Of a DNA stretch of 64,000 bases, positions 1 to 8,250 are shown one piece after another. The first letter of the stretch is position 1, and each line of letters starts with the position of its first letter. Source of the stretch: CAWCDJ01 sp963796485 (lineage in GTDB: Bacteria; Acidobacteriota; Terriglobia; Bryobacterales; Bryobacteraceae); the NCBI GenBank assembly GCA_963796485.1, contig CAWCLV010000012.1:443560-507559 (forward strand), read 5' to 3'. Under the pieces are notes generated by a model, which worked only from the letters and a program-made list of their open reading frames with translations, ran no database searches and had not been told where the DNA came from. The position numbers and the translations under genes are program-made.

Positions 1-496
1 GGTGCCCTTTCATGGGGTCCGACTCGTCGCGCGTATTCAATTGCTCCAGGCATAGCGTGACGTTGCGGGTTGCCGCATACCGAGCCAGTTCCCGCAGTCC
101 CCGCACGGTGTTCTCGGCGCCGCGGTCGGGCGGAATCTCGGGGCTCGACGGATCGAACGGATCCTCCCATCGATAACCGGTGAAGGCGATGACGTTCGGC
201 ACTCCCGCGCCGGCACATTCGTCGATGGTCTCGCGGGTCCGCCCGATCACCTCCTCGTGATTGCCGGGATTGTTCAGGCCGCGGACGAAAACCGGATCGG
301 GCATGCCGTTATGCGCGATCGCCATATCGAGGCCGTAGCCGCGGATGACGGGCCAGAGTTCCGGAGGCGCGAGTTCCACGCTGCGGCAGCCCAGGTCGCA
401 TGCCAGGCGGCAAATGCGGTGAATGTCCCAATTCCACTGCGTGGCGTTGAGGCACCAGTAGGCAAGTGACTGTTTGATACGGCTGTTCCTTACCAT
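1..496 (-). CDS. Sugar phosphate isomerase/epimerase (hydroxypyruvate isomerase-like), 3' end outside window
   Basis: The reverse strand is open from an ATG at 496 to the window edge, giving about 165 residues of the N-terminal part. It starts MVRNSRIKQSLAYWCLN and contains SVELAPPELWPVI, an NVIAFTGYRWE strand and CLEQLNTRDES. This order is typical of AP-endonuclease-2-fold TIM barrels of the hydroxypyruvate isomerase (Hyi) type: the Glu in SVELAP and the Glu-Gln in CLEQLNT are the usual metal-binding positions. There is no signal peptide, so it is probably cytosolic, unlike the twin-arginine-tagged TIM barrels elsewhere in the window. The C-terminal half is not visible and the exact substrate cannot be told. 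Confidence 0.8.
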   Translation of the reverse strand, partial: MVRNSRIKQSLAYWCLNATQWNWDIHRICRLACDLGCRSVELAPPELWPVIRGYGLDMAIAHNGMPDPVFVRGLNNPGNHEEVIGRTRETIDECAGAGVPNVIAFTGYRWEDPFDPSSPEIPPDRGAENTVRGLRELARYAATRNVTLCLEQLNTRDESDPMKGH

Positions 497-506
497 TTGT
501 CGAGTA

Positions 507-947
507 TTATAGGCACAAAAAAAGACCGGCCGACGGGCCGTGGCACACGTCGCAGCTTTCGCCCTGTTTCGGAACCGTGTTGACCAGGGCAGCTGCTGCG
601 AGTCGTTCACGTGGCACGCGCCGCAGTTGCGCCGGTCGCCCGGATAGCCCACGTCGTTAAACGAAGTGCTCCCGAGCGCGTACGGGCGGGTCAGTGCATT
701 GCCCGTGTGAATGCGGTGGACCATCGTGCGGAAGTCGATGGCCTGGCCACCCCCGGTCCCGCCCGGGTATGAAGGGCCAGGGCGGCGTGGCAGGAGTCGC
801 ACTTACCGGTCGAAACCACCACACGGCGAGCCTGCGGCTTGGATCCGTCCACCGAAAACGCCAGTTGCTTGTTCATGCCGGTGTCCCGCGTCAGGATTTC
901 CTTCACCGTGCCCGGCATGAGCTTCACTTCGCGGCGGCGCCGGTGAG
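507..947 (-). pseudogene. Remnant of OmcA/MtrC-type multiheme c-type cytochrome
   Basis: The minus strand carries heme-binding CxxCH motifs and recognisable decaheme outer-surface cytochrome text spread over three frames. Frame one (about 947-770) has TVKEILTRDTG and GKCDSCHAAL. Frame two (about 765-590) has IDFRTMVHRIHTG, then GYPGDRRNCGACHVND. Frame three (about 590-507) has GESCDVCHGPSAG and stops at 507. At least two frameshifts separate them, and both the N-terminal and distal heme modules are missing. An intact family member would sit at the cell surface and pass electrons to extracellular acceptors. It lies between the M13 peptidase stop (953) and the isomerase start (496). Confidence 0.75.
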
Positions 948-952
948 ATCAG

Positions 953-2953
953 CTACCAGACATGGCAGGCGTTCTCGCTGACCATGGGCTGGCCCGCTTT
1001 GCAGGAAAACGCCTTCTGGAACTCCGGCATGTTCTGCATTGTGCCGTTCACGCGATAACGGCCGGGCGAATGCGGGTTGGTCAGGGCCTGCTGCCGCTCC
1101 GATTGCGGCGTGCTGTTTTCGCACCAGATCTGCGCGAACCCCAGGAAGAAGCGCTGGTCGGGCGTGAAGCCGTCCACCGCATCCTCTTTCCCCTTCAGCA
1201 CATCGTGAAGCGCCATCAGGGCGATCCGCGCCCCGCCGTTGTCGGCGGTGTTCTCGCCGAGCGTCAGTTTGCCGTTCAGCTTCACGTCGTCCACCGCCGT
1301 AAAGTTACCATACTCGTTGGCGATGCACGCCGCGCGCTTCTCGAATTCGGCGCCGTCCTGCGGCGTCCACCAGTCGCGCAGGTTGCCGTTGCCGTCGAAC
1401 TTGCGGCCCTGGTCGTCGAACCCGTGGGTCATCTCATGGCCGATCACCACGCCCGCCCCGCCATAATTGAGGGCGATATCGCGCCGCGGGTCGAAGAACG
1501 GCGATTGCAGAATCCCCGCCGGGAAGTTGATGCTGTTGCTCTGCGGGCTGTAGAACGCGTTCACCGTGGGCGTGCTCATGCCCCACTCCGTCTTGTCGGT
1601 GGGCTTGCCGATCCGCTGGAGCATTTCCCCCCGGAGGAACTGCGACGTCTTCATGTCGTTGCCCATGTAGTCGTCGCGGCTGATCGAGAGCTTGCTGTAA
1701 TCGCGCCACTTTTTCGGGGTGCCGACGTTGTTGGTGATCGCCTTCAGCTTCTCGAGCGCCGCTCTCTTGGTCGGGTCCGACATCCAGGGCAGCGCCTGGA
1801 TGTCTTTCGCCATCGACCGCTCGAGTGCATCCACCAGCGCCGCAATCTGCGTCTTGGCATCCGCCCCGAACGCGACTTCAATGTACTTCTGCCCGAGCAG
1901 GTCGCCCAGCGCCCGGTCCACCGCGACCACGCAGCGGGCCTGCCGCGGCCTCGGCTGCCTGGCTCCGGTCATGAACCGCTGCCAGAAATCGAAAGACTCG
2001 TTCTCAAACGGCTCGGAGAGTTCCATCGCCGTCGCGCGCAGCAGGTGGTATTCCAGGTACGCCTTCCAGGGATCGACCGAATCCTGGGGAACGTTGGCCG
2101 AAATCTGCTTGAAGAAATCGGGGTTGCTGACGTTCAACGTCTCGAAAGCCGGCGCGCCCACGTTCCGGAAGTAATCGTCCCAGGGGAAGGTCGGGGCCAG
2201 CGCGGCCAGCTCCTTCTTCGACATCACGTGATATCGCTTGTTGGGATCGCGCATCGAAACGCGGTCCGCCGACGCCTTCGCCAGCGTCATTTCGAAATCC
2301 ATCACGGCCTGTGCCTTCGCCGCCGCGTTCTCCGCATTATCCCCCGCCAGGACGAACATCTTCGCGACGTGCTGCTGGAACCGCTGCCGCGTTTCCACGG
2401 ACTTCGCGTCGGGCTTCAGGTAGAAATCGCGATCCGGCAGCGAGAGGCCGCCCTGCCCGAGGCTGGCGATGGTTTTCGTGGAATCTTTGGCGTCCGGCTG
2501 CGAGCCGAACTGGAACAGCACGGGGATTCCCATCCGGTGCAGCTGGATTATCTCCGCCACCACGTCTTCCTCCGATGCCATCCCGCGAATCCGGTCCAAC
2601 TCGGGCTTGAGCGGCGTGATCCCGCGCTGATTGATGGCGGCCGTGTCCATGCAGCTCGTGAAATAGTCGCCGATTTTCTGGTCGAGCGCCGGGCGGCCGG
2701 GCCGCACGACGGCGGCGCCCTGGAGAATATCGAGTAGCACCTTTTCGTTGCGGTCGCTCAGCTCCGTAAAGCGGCCCCAACGGGCCCGGTCCGCCGGAAG
2801 CGGGTTGTGTGCGATCCAGTTACCGCAGGCATATTGGTAAAAGTCGACGCACGGATCGGCCGACTTGTTCATCGAGGCGGTATCAACGCCGGAAGCGGAA
2901 TCCGCTGCCAGCGCGAGGGCCGGAAGCGCAATGAGAACCAGGAGACGTTTCAT
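953..2953 (-). CDS. M13 family (neprilysin/PepO-like) zinc metallopeptidase
   Basis: This 666-residue protein begins with a signal peptide (MKRLLVLIALPALALA) and is therefore exported. The gluzincin site HEMTH lies at roughly residue 505, and the downstream ENTAD motif, which supplies the third zinc ligand, is about 60 residues later. The substrate-channel motif NAFYSPQSNSINFPAGIL precedes it. The protein ends in CHVW, the CxxW terminus typical of M13 enzymes. Length matches the family, whose members cleave peptides rather than folded proteins. It appears monocistronic; the ATG is directly before the leader and no frame damage is seen. Confidence 0.95.
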   Translation of the reverse strand: MKRLLVLIALPALALAADSASGVDTASMNKSADPCVDFYQYACGNWIAHNPLPADRARWGRFTELSDRNEKVLLDILQGAAVVRPGRPALDQKIGDYFTSCMDTAAINQRGITPLKPELDRIRGMASEEDVVAEIIQLHRMGIPVLFQFGSQPDAKDSTKTIASLGQGGLSLPDRDFYLKPDAKSVETRQRFQQHVAKMFVLAGDNAENAAAKAQAVMDFEMTLAKASADRVSMRDPNKRYHVMSKKELAALAPTFPWDDYFRNVGAPAFETLNVSNPDFFKQISANVPQDSVDPWKAYLEYHLLRATAMELSEPFENESFDFWQRFMTGARQPRPRQARCVVAVDRALGDLLGQKYIEVAFGADAKTQIAALVDALERSMAKDIQALPWMSDPTKRAALEKLKAITNNVGTPKKWRDYSKLSISRDDYMGNDMKTSQFLRGEMLQRIGKPTDKTEWGMSTPTVNAFYSPQSNSINFPAGILQSPFFDPRRDIALNYGGAGVVIGHEMTHGFDDQGRKFDGNGNLRDWWTPQDGAEFEKRAACIANEYGNFTAVDDVKLNGKLTLGENTADNGGARIALMALHDVLKGKEDAVDGFTPDQRFFLGFAQIWCENSTPQSERQQALTNPHSPGRYRVNGTMQNMPEFQKAFSCKAGQPMVSENACHVW

Positions 2954-3056
2954 GGTGGCGGAATCCAGATTTTACCGTACGTCGCGAAGCGGCGGTTTAT
3001 CATCTTCGGAGAGGGGAACTTTACACCAGGGAGGGTGCCGGAGGCATCGAATAATC

Positions 3057-4010
3057 ATGCACTATGACGCGGTACTGTTGGTCTCTTTCGGCGGCCCCGA
3101 GCAGCGCGAAGACGTAATTCCCTTCCTCGAAAACGTCCTCCGCGGCCGCAACGTGCCGCGCGACCGAATGCTCGCGGTGGCCGAGCACTATTACCACTTC
3201 GAAGGCCGCAGCCCTATCAACCAGCAATGCCGGGAGCTGCTCGGCGCGCTTCGAAAGGCCGTCCCGCTGCCCGTCTACTGGGGCAATCGCAACTGGCATC
3301 CCCTGTTGGGGGAGACGATCAGCCGGATGGCGCACGATGGCGTGAAGCGCGCGCTGGCCATCGCGACCTCGGCGTATCCCTCCTACTCCGGATGCCGCCA
3401 GTACATCGAAAACATCGAGGCGGCGCGAGCCGCTGCGGGCGAGTGCGCGCCGATCGTGCATAAGCTGCCGCCGTTCTCCGACCACCCTCTCTTCGTGGAA
3501 GCGAACGCCGACCGTGTCGCCGCCGCCCTGGAACAACTTCCCGGCGCGAGACTGGTCTTCACGGCCCACAGCATCCCGCTAGCGATGGCCGAAACCAGCC
3601 GGTATGAAGAGCGGTTGCGCGCCGCATCGAGCCGCGTTGCGGAGATGTGCGGACATACCGCCTGGGACCTCGTCTGGCAGAGCCGCAGCGGACCGCCTTC
3701 CCAACCCTGGCTGGAGCCGGACGTCCTGGATCATCTGCGCGCGCTGAAATCGCGCGGCGTCCGCCGGGTCGTTATCTCGCCCATCGGCTTCCTTTCCGAT
3801 CACATGGAAGTGCTCTACGATCTCGATATCGAAGCCGCGGCGCTCTGCCGCGAACTGGGCATCGAAATGGCCCGTGCCGGAACCGCCGGTGTTCACCCGA
3901 AGATCGTCAGGATGCTTGCGGAAATGATCGAGCAGCGCCTGAGCGCATCCGACCCGCTGGTCTGCCCCGAAGGCTGCTGCCCCCTGCCGGCGCGCCGCCC
4001 GACACTTTGA
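3057..4010 (+). CDS. hemH: Ferrochelatase (possibly coproporphyrin-type)
   Basis: The 317-residue protein inserts iron into a porphyrin at the end of heme synthesis. The open frame extends 64 codons upstream, but the ATG at 3057 (MHYDAVLLVSFGGPEQ) is the natural family N-terminus. Family signatures are VYWGNRNWHPLL, TSAYPSYSGCRQY, the catalytic His in TAHSIP and the Glu in SDHMEVLYDLD. The TSAYxSYSGCRQY form resembles the actinobacterial/coproheme class, which suggests but does not prove the coproporphyrin-dependent route. The C-terminus has CPEGCCP, reminiscent of cysteine clusters in actinobacterial homologues. No other heme genes are adjacent. It diverges from the M13 peptidase. Confidence 0.93.
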   Translation: MHYDAVLLVSFGGPEQREDVIPFLENVLRGRNVPRDRMLAVAEHYYHFEGRSPINQQCRELLGALRKAVPLPVYWGNRNWHPLLGETISRMAHDGVKRALAIATSAYPSYSGCRQYIENIEAARAAAGECAPIVHKLPPFSDHPLFVEANADRVAAALEQLPGARLVFTAHSIPLAMAETSRYEERLRAASSRVAEMCGHTAWDLVWQSRSGPPSQPWLEPDVLDHLRALKSRGVRRVVISPIGFLSDHMEVLYDLDIEAAALCRELGIEMARAGTAGVHPKIVRMLAEMIEQRLSASDPLVCPEGCCPLPARRPTL

Positions 4011-4021
4011 AACACCAGTCT

Positions 4022-4097
4022 CACCGCCGAGACGCCGAGACGCCGAGAAGAGCCTGACTGTATTGCTTTTACTTGGCGTCTCGGCGTCTCGGCGGTG
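4022..4097. repeat. Long perfect inverted repeat built of GCCGAGAC units
   Basis: Two 23-bp arms (4022-4044 and 4075-4097) are perfect reverse complements around a 30-nt loop. Each arm contains the tandem octamer-like unit CGCCGAGA. The hairpin sits between hemH and the blaI promoter with no T-run after it, so it is more like a dispersed palindromic repeat than a simple terminator, though it could block read-through from hemH. Confidence 0.85.
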
Positions 4098-4112
4098 ACC
4101 CGAAATTCCCTC

Positions 4113-4148
4113 TTGACATCATCCTCGATTAGTACTAATTATTTAGTA
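4113..4148 (+). promoter_or_regulatory. blaI promoter with overlapping self-complementary operator; likely leaderless start
   Basis: TTGACA at 4113-4118 is followed after 17 bp by TAATTA at 4136-4141. Overlapping the -10 region are the perfect palindrome TTAGTACTAA (4129-4138) and an inverted repeat TACTAA-TTAT-TTAGTA (4133-4148) whose last base is the A of the ATG. There is no Shine-Dalgarno sequence, and a start about 7 nt after the -10 box falls on the ATG, so the mRNA is probably leaderless. TACTA/TAGTA arms fit the general type of BlaI/MecI operator, implying autorepression. Confidence 0.75.
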
Positions 4149-4519
4149 TGCGAAGGCGGAGTCCGACACTGACCGAGCAGGAACTGGAGATCATGAAGAT
4201 CGTCTGGCAGCGCGACAGCGCCACCGTCCGCGATGTTTATGAAACGTTGCTCGAGCAGCGCAAAGTGGCCTACACCACCGTCATGACCATGATGAAGATC
4301 CTGGAGCAGAAGAAGTATTTGAAGAAGACCCAGGCGGACCGCGCTTACGTCTACCGGCCCGCCCAGCCCAAGGGACAGGTCATCGGCGACATGGTCCGGG
4401 AGTTCGTCAATCGCGTTTTCAACGGCTCCGCGGAGCCGCTGCTGGTCCATTTGGTGGAAGACAACCAGCTATCGCGCGAAGACCTGGAAGAAATCGCGCG
4501 TTTGCGGAGGAAGTCATGA
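4148..4519 (+). CDS. BlaI/MecI-family winged-helix repressor
   Basis: The 123-residue protein has the family layout: an N-terminal winged helix (LTEQELEIMKIVWQRDSATVRD, then YTTVMTMMKILEQKKYL with the recognition helix) and a C-terminal dimerisation/cleavage region (about residues 80-123). It binds the promoter it overlaps and is normally inactivated by proteolysis triggered by its M56 partner. The M56 gene starts inside its stop codon (ATGA overlap at 4516-4519), so the pair is translationally coupled. No beta-lactamase is nearby, so the regulated targets are unknown. Confidence 0.93.
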   Translation: MRRRSPTLTEQELEIMKIVWQRDSATVRDVYETLLEQRKVAYTTVMTMMKILEQKKYLKKTQADRAYVYRPAQPKGQVIGDMVREFVNRVFNGSAEPLLVHLVEDNQLSREDLEEIARLRRKS

Positions 4520-6390
4520 GCGAATCGCTGATCTGGCGGAACCTGGCCACTTACTGCCTGCAGGTCGGTCTCCTCATCGGCCTGGCGGCGTTTGTGCCCA
4601 CGGTTCTACGGCTCCGTTTGCCCCGCGCCAAGCTGGCATACTGGCACATTCTGCTGGCGGCCTGCCTCATCCTGCCGCTCGTCCATCCGTGGCAGCAGGA
4701 AGCCGCGGCCGGCGACGTTCAGATCACCAGTGTCATCATGGCCATGCAGCCATCGGCCCCCGCAGCGGGGACGATCCCGTGGAACCTGGTCGGCCTGGTC
4801 GTACTCGCCGGCGGGATGCTCGGGCGGCTGATCTGGCTGGCCGCGGGATTCTGGCGCTTGCGGATGTTCCGCCGCCGCTCGCGGCCGCTCGAAACCGCCC
4901 CGATCGAGGGCGCGGCCGAGTTCCGCATCTCGGAGGACGTATCCGGCCCGGTCACCTTCGGCTGGCGCCGTCCCGTGGTCCTGCTGCCGTCGCAGTTCCC
5001 CGGCCTCGACCGCCGCATGCAGGACGCCATCCTCTGCCACGAACTGCTGCACATCGAGCGCAACGACTGGCTGTTCACGCTGGCAGAAGAACTGGTCCGC
5101 GCCGTCTTCTGGTTCCACCCCGCGATCTGGTGGCTGCTCGGTGAGATCCAACTGGCGCGCGAACAGGCCGTGGATCGCGAAGTGATCGAGCGCACCCACT
5201 CGCGCGATGAATACGTGGATGCGCTGCTGGCCATCGCGGGCCACAGCACGTACGCCGACCTGGCCCCCGCCCCGCTGTTTCTCAAGAAGCGTCACTTGAA
5301 GCAAAGAGTGGTTTCGATTTTGAAGGAGGTCCGCATGTCTCGGACAAAGATGATATCCGCGCTCGCCGGAGGCCTGGGCATTTTGGCCGCGGCGTGCTGG
5401 TTCGTAACCGCAACGTTCCCCCTCGCCGCAGCGCCGCAGAGCGACGCGGCAGGCGTAACCATCAACCTCGGCGGCGGCGCCGTCCTGCACCGCACGCCGG
5501 TCGCCTATCCGGACGCCGCCCGCGCCAAGGGCGTGCAGGGCGACGTGGTCATGGAAGTCAAGCTCGACGCCACCGGCAATGTGAGCGACGCCCGGGTGCT
5601 GAGCGGTCCCGACGAGTTGCGCAGGGCGGCGCTCGAATCCGTGCTGCAATGGCACTTCACCCGCGATTCGGCGGGAGCCACGCGACAGGTCACCATCGGC
5701 TTCCACCCGGTGGCCACGGCCGGAGTTACAGGCGCTGCCGCACCAGCCGCAGCCGCTACGGCCGGTGCGCAACCGCCGGCAATCGCTCCCCGGCATGCTC
5801 CGGAACCGCAGGCCGGCATGATCGGCCGAACCGTCAAGACCATCTCGTTTGCCGGCATCCCCGAAGACCAGCAGAGCGATCTAAAAGCCAAACTGCCGGT
5901 TCACACGGGCGACACCCTCACGGCGGACCTGATCGCACAAACGACCGCGGCCGTTAAGGAGTATGACGAGCACATGACCGTGATTACTCCGGCATGGCCG
6001 GACGGGAGCACCAGCATCGTCATCGTGAGATCGAACTCCATGGTGCACGTCGTGACCAGCCAGGATACTCCAGTCCCCACCACTCCGGCGGTCGCGCCTG
6101 ACCGCATCAGGGTCGGCGGCAATGTGCAGCAGGTGAAACTAATCTCTCAAGCGCGCCCGTCCTACCCGCCCGACGCGAAGGCGGCACGCATCCAGGGTAT
6201 CGTCAGGCTGCAGGCCGTCATCGCAAAAGACGGAACCGTCAAGGAACTCGAAGTGATCAGCGGACACCCGCTGCTGGTTCCGTCCGCGCTCGAAGCCGTC
6301 AGGCAGTGGGTTTACCAGAGCACGCTCCTCAACGGCAATCCGGTGGAAGTCCTCACTCAGATCGACGTGAATTATACGTTGAGCCAGTAA
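4516..6390 (+). CDS. M56 (BlaR1-type) membrane metallopeptidase fused to POTRA-like and two TonB-C domains
   Basis: The 624-residue protein opens with hydrophobic segments (about residues 15-100) and an M56 protease domain with zinc motif HELLHIE near residue 175, then another membrane span near residue 280. Where BlaR1 has a penicillin-binding sensor, this protein carries a TonB-C-like domain (about 315-400, VAYPDAARAKGVQGDVVMEV), an Ala/Pro-rich linker, a POTRA-like segment (about 435-495, TISFAGIPEDQQ) and a second TonB-C-like domain to the C-terminus (about 538-624, ARPSYPPDAKAARIQGIVRL). The family role is to cleave or release BlaI on a periplasmic signal. The replaced sensor suggests detection of envelope or outer-membrane partners; that is inference. 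Confidence 0.9.
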   Translation: MSESLIWRNLATYCLQVGLLIGLAAFVPTVLRLRLPRAKLAYWHILLAACLILPLVHPWQQEAAAGDVQITSVIMAMQPSAPAAGTIPWNLVGLVVLAGGMLGRLIWLAAGFWRLRMFRRRSRPLETAPIEGAAEFRISEDVSGPVTFGWRRPVVLLPSQFPGLDRRMQDAILCHELLHIERNDWLFTLAEELVRAVFWFHPAIWWLLGEIQLAREQAVDREVIERTHSRDEYVDALLAIAGHSTYADLAPAPLFLKKRHLKQRVVSILKEVRMSRTKMISALAGGLGILAAACWFVTATFPLAAAPQSDAAGVTINLGGGAVLHRTPVAYPDAARAKGVQGDVVMEVKLDATGNVSDARVLSGPDELRRAALESVLQWHFTRDSAGATRQVTIGFHPVATAGVTGAAAPAAAATAGAQPPAIAPRHAPEPQAGMIGRTVKTISFAGIPEDQQSDLKAKLPVHTGDTLTADLIAQTTAAVKEYDEHMTVITPAWPDGSTSIVIVRSNSMVHVVTSQDTPVPTTPAVAPDRIRVGGNVQQVKLISQARPSYPPDAKAARIQGIVRLQAVIAKDGTVKELEVISGHPLLVPSALEAVRQWVYQSTLLNGNPVEVLTQIDVNYTLSQ

Positions 6391-6471
6391 GTCCAGGGGG
6401 CATGGCCGGCTGTATAATCCGGTCATGCCCAATCCCCCGCTTCCCATCTTTCTTTCCGCAGGAACGGCCGC

Positions 6472-7560
6472 ATGAACCGGCGTCAGTTTGTCGGCTCATC
6501 CGCTGCCTCGGCGCTCGGCGCCATTTCCCTGAACCCCGCACAGGCCGCCCCGTCTCCTCCCGCGCGCATGCGGCTCGGTTGCCAGAGCGCTCCCACCAAT
6601 GAGGAACACCTCGGGTATCTCTCGCGCTACGGCGTCGAAGGAATCTGCGGCTACCCGGCGATCGCGGGCGACCGCCTCTACGCCACCGCCGACGAACTGA
6701 AGGCCATGAAGGATATGGCCGCAAAGTACCGCCTCTCGGTGGATTGCATCGCGCCACCGTTCCTGGCCTCCAGCTTCATCGACCGCGAAAAGCACCCCGC
6801 CATCATGCTGGCCGAAAGCCCGGAGCGCGATCGCGACATCGAGGCCTTCCAGACGATGATCCGTAACTGCGCGGCGGCGGGCATCCCCTCGATCAAGTAC
6901 AACATGAGCATCCTCGGCGTGATCCGCACCGGCCGCAAGCCCGGGCGCGGCGACGCCACCTATAGTTTCTGGAGCCTGAAGGACGCCCACCCCGCCGCGC
7001 CGCTCACCCGCGCCGGGCACGTGGACGCCGCTGCCGCCTGGGAGCGCATCACCTATTTCCTGGACCGCGTAGTCCCTGTGGCGAACGAATACAAGGTGCG
7101 GATCGCCTGCCACCCACACGACCCGGGCGTGCCCCCGGAGGGCTACCAGGGCGTGACCCGCGTGCTCGGAACCGTGGACGGCCTGAAGAAATTCGTCTCC
7201 ATCCGCGAAAGCCCCTACCACGGCCTGAATTTCTGCCAGGGGACGGTCTCCGAAATGCTGCACGACCCCGGCAAGGAGATCTATGACGTGATCCGCTACT
7301 TCGGTTCGCGCCGCAAGATTTTCAATGTTCATTTCCGTAACATCCGCGGCCACCGCGACGAGTTCGTCGAGGTCTACCCCGATGAAGGCGATGTCGATTT
7401 CGTGAAGGCCGTCCAGGTCTATAAAGAGGTTGGATACCCGTACATGCTGATGCCGGACCACGTGCCGCAGGCGCCGGGCGACCCGCGCGGACTGCAATCC
7501 TTCGCCTTCTGTTACGGCTACATACGCGCCCTCATCCAGGCGGCCGACCGCCTCGCGTGA
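6472..7560 (+). CDS. UxuA-like mannonate dehydratase-family TIM barrel with twin-arginine leader
   Basis: The 362-residue protein starts MNRRQFVGSSAASALG, a twin-arginine-type leader ending near an AQAA site, so export is likely. The barrel shows ACHPHDPG, NFCQGTVSEML, FNVHFRNIRGH and MLMPDHVP, matching the metal-binding and active-site segments of mannonate dehydratase. Classical UxuA is cytosolic and acts on D-mannonate in hexuronate breakdown; an exported paralogue may act on another sugar acid. Its last about 85 bp are repeated three more times downstream (7641-8121). Confidence 0.85.
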   Translation: MNRRQFVGSSAASALGAISLNPAQAAPSPPARMRLGCQSAPTNEEHLGYLSRYGVEGICGYPAIAGDRLYATADELKAMKDMAAKYRLSVDCIAPPFLASSFIDREKHPAIMLAESPERDRDIEAFQTMIRNCAAAGIPSIKYNMSILGVIRTGRKPGRGDATYSFWSLKDAHPAAPLTRAGHVDAAAAWERITYFLDRVVPVANEYKVRIACHPHDPGVPPEGYQGVTRVLGTVDGLKKFVSIRESPYHGLNFCQGTVSEMLHDPGKEIYDVIRYFGSRRKIFNVHFRNIRGHRDEFVEVYPDEGDVDFVKAVQVYKEVGYPYMLMPDHVPQAPGDPRGLQSFAFCYGYIRALIQAADRLA

Positions 7561-8250
7561 GCGGCGGTCACACTTCGACCACGTAAACCTGCGTCACGCC
7601 GGTGTGTCCACTGCGGGCCGTAGACCGTGTCCCGCAGGCCGGGCGACTCGCGCGGACCGCGATCTTTCGCCTTCTGCCATGGCTACATACGCGCCCTCAT
7701 CCAGGCGGCCGACCGCCTCGCGTGAGCGGCGGTCACACTTCGACCACGTAAACCTGCGTCACGCCGGTGTGTCCACTGCGGGCCGTAGACCGTGTCCTGC
7801 AGGCGCCGGGCGACCCGCGCGGACTGCAATCCTTCGCCTTCTGCTACGGCTACATACGCGCCCTCATCCAGGCGGCCGACCGCCTCGCGTGAGCGGCGGT
7901 CACACTTCGACCACGTAAACCTGCGTCACGCCGGTGCGGTCGCTGGCGAATGCCACGCGGTCTTCCTCGAATGACCACGAAGGGTGGGGGTGTGTCCACT
8001 GCGGGCCGTAAACCGTGTCGCCGGCGCCGGGCGACCCGCGCGGACCGCAATCCTTCGCCTTCTGCTACGGCTACATACGCGCCCTCATCCAGGCCGGCCG
8101 ACCGCCTCGCGTGAGCGGCGGTCACACTTCGACCACGTAAACCTGCGTCACGCCGGTGCGGTCGCTGGCGAATGCCACGCGGTCTTCCTCGAATGACCAC
8201 GAAGGGTGGGGGTGTGTCCACTGCGGGCCGTAAACCGTGTCGCCGGCGTT
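7476..8250. repeat. Four tandem copies of a convergent gene-end junction
   Basis: A segment made of the UxuA-like gene's 3' end plus the 3' end of the convergent propeller gene occurs four times. Anchoring on GGGCGAC, copies begin at 7476, 7641, 7808 and 8029, so the steps are 165, 167 and 221 bp. Each copy repeats the stop of the plus-strand gene (CTCGCGTGAGCGG) and the antisense of the VYVVEV end of the minus-strand gene. The third and fourth copies keep a longer piece of the minus-strand gene, while the first two lack it. Small differences (a C insertion near 8095, CCATGG for CTACGG in copy two) show drift. Confidence 0.9.

Noticed and set aside
962..2737. Long plus-strand frame antisense to the M13 peptidase
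   Set aside because: Arg/His/Leu-rich low-information text typical of the reverse of a high-GC gene; the minus-strand frame has full M13 motifs.
7476..8250. CRISPR array
   Set aside because: Units are 165-221 bp long gene-end duplications with no short repeat/spacer alternation and no cas genes.
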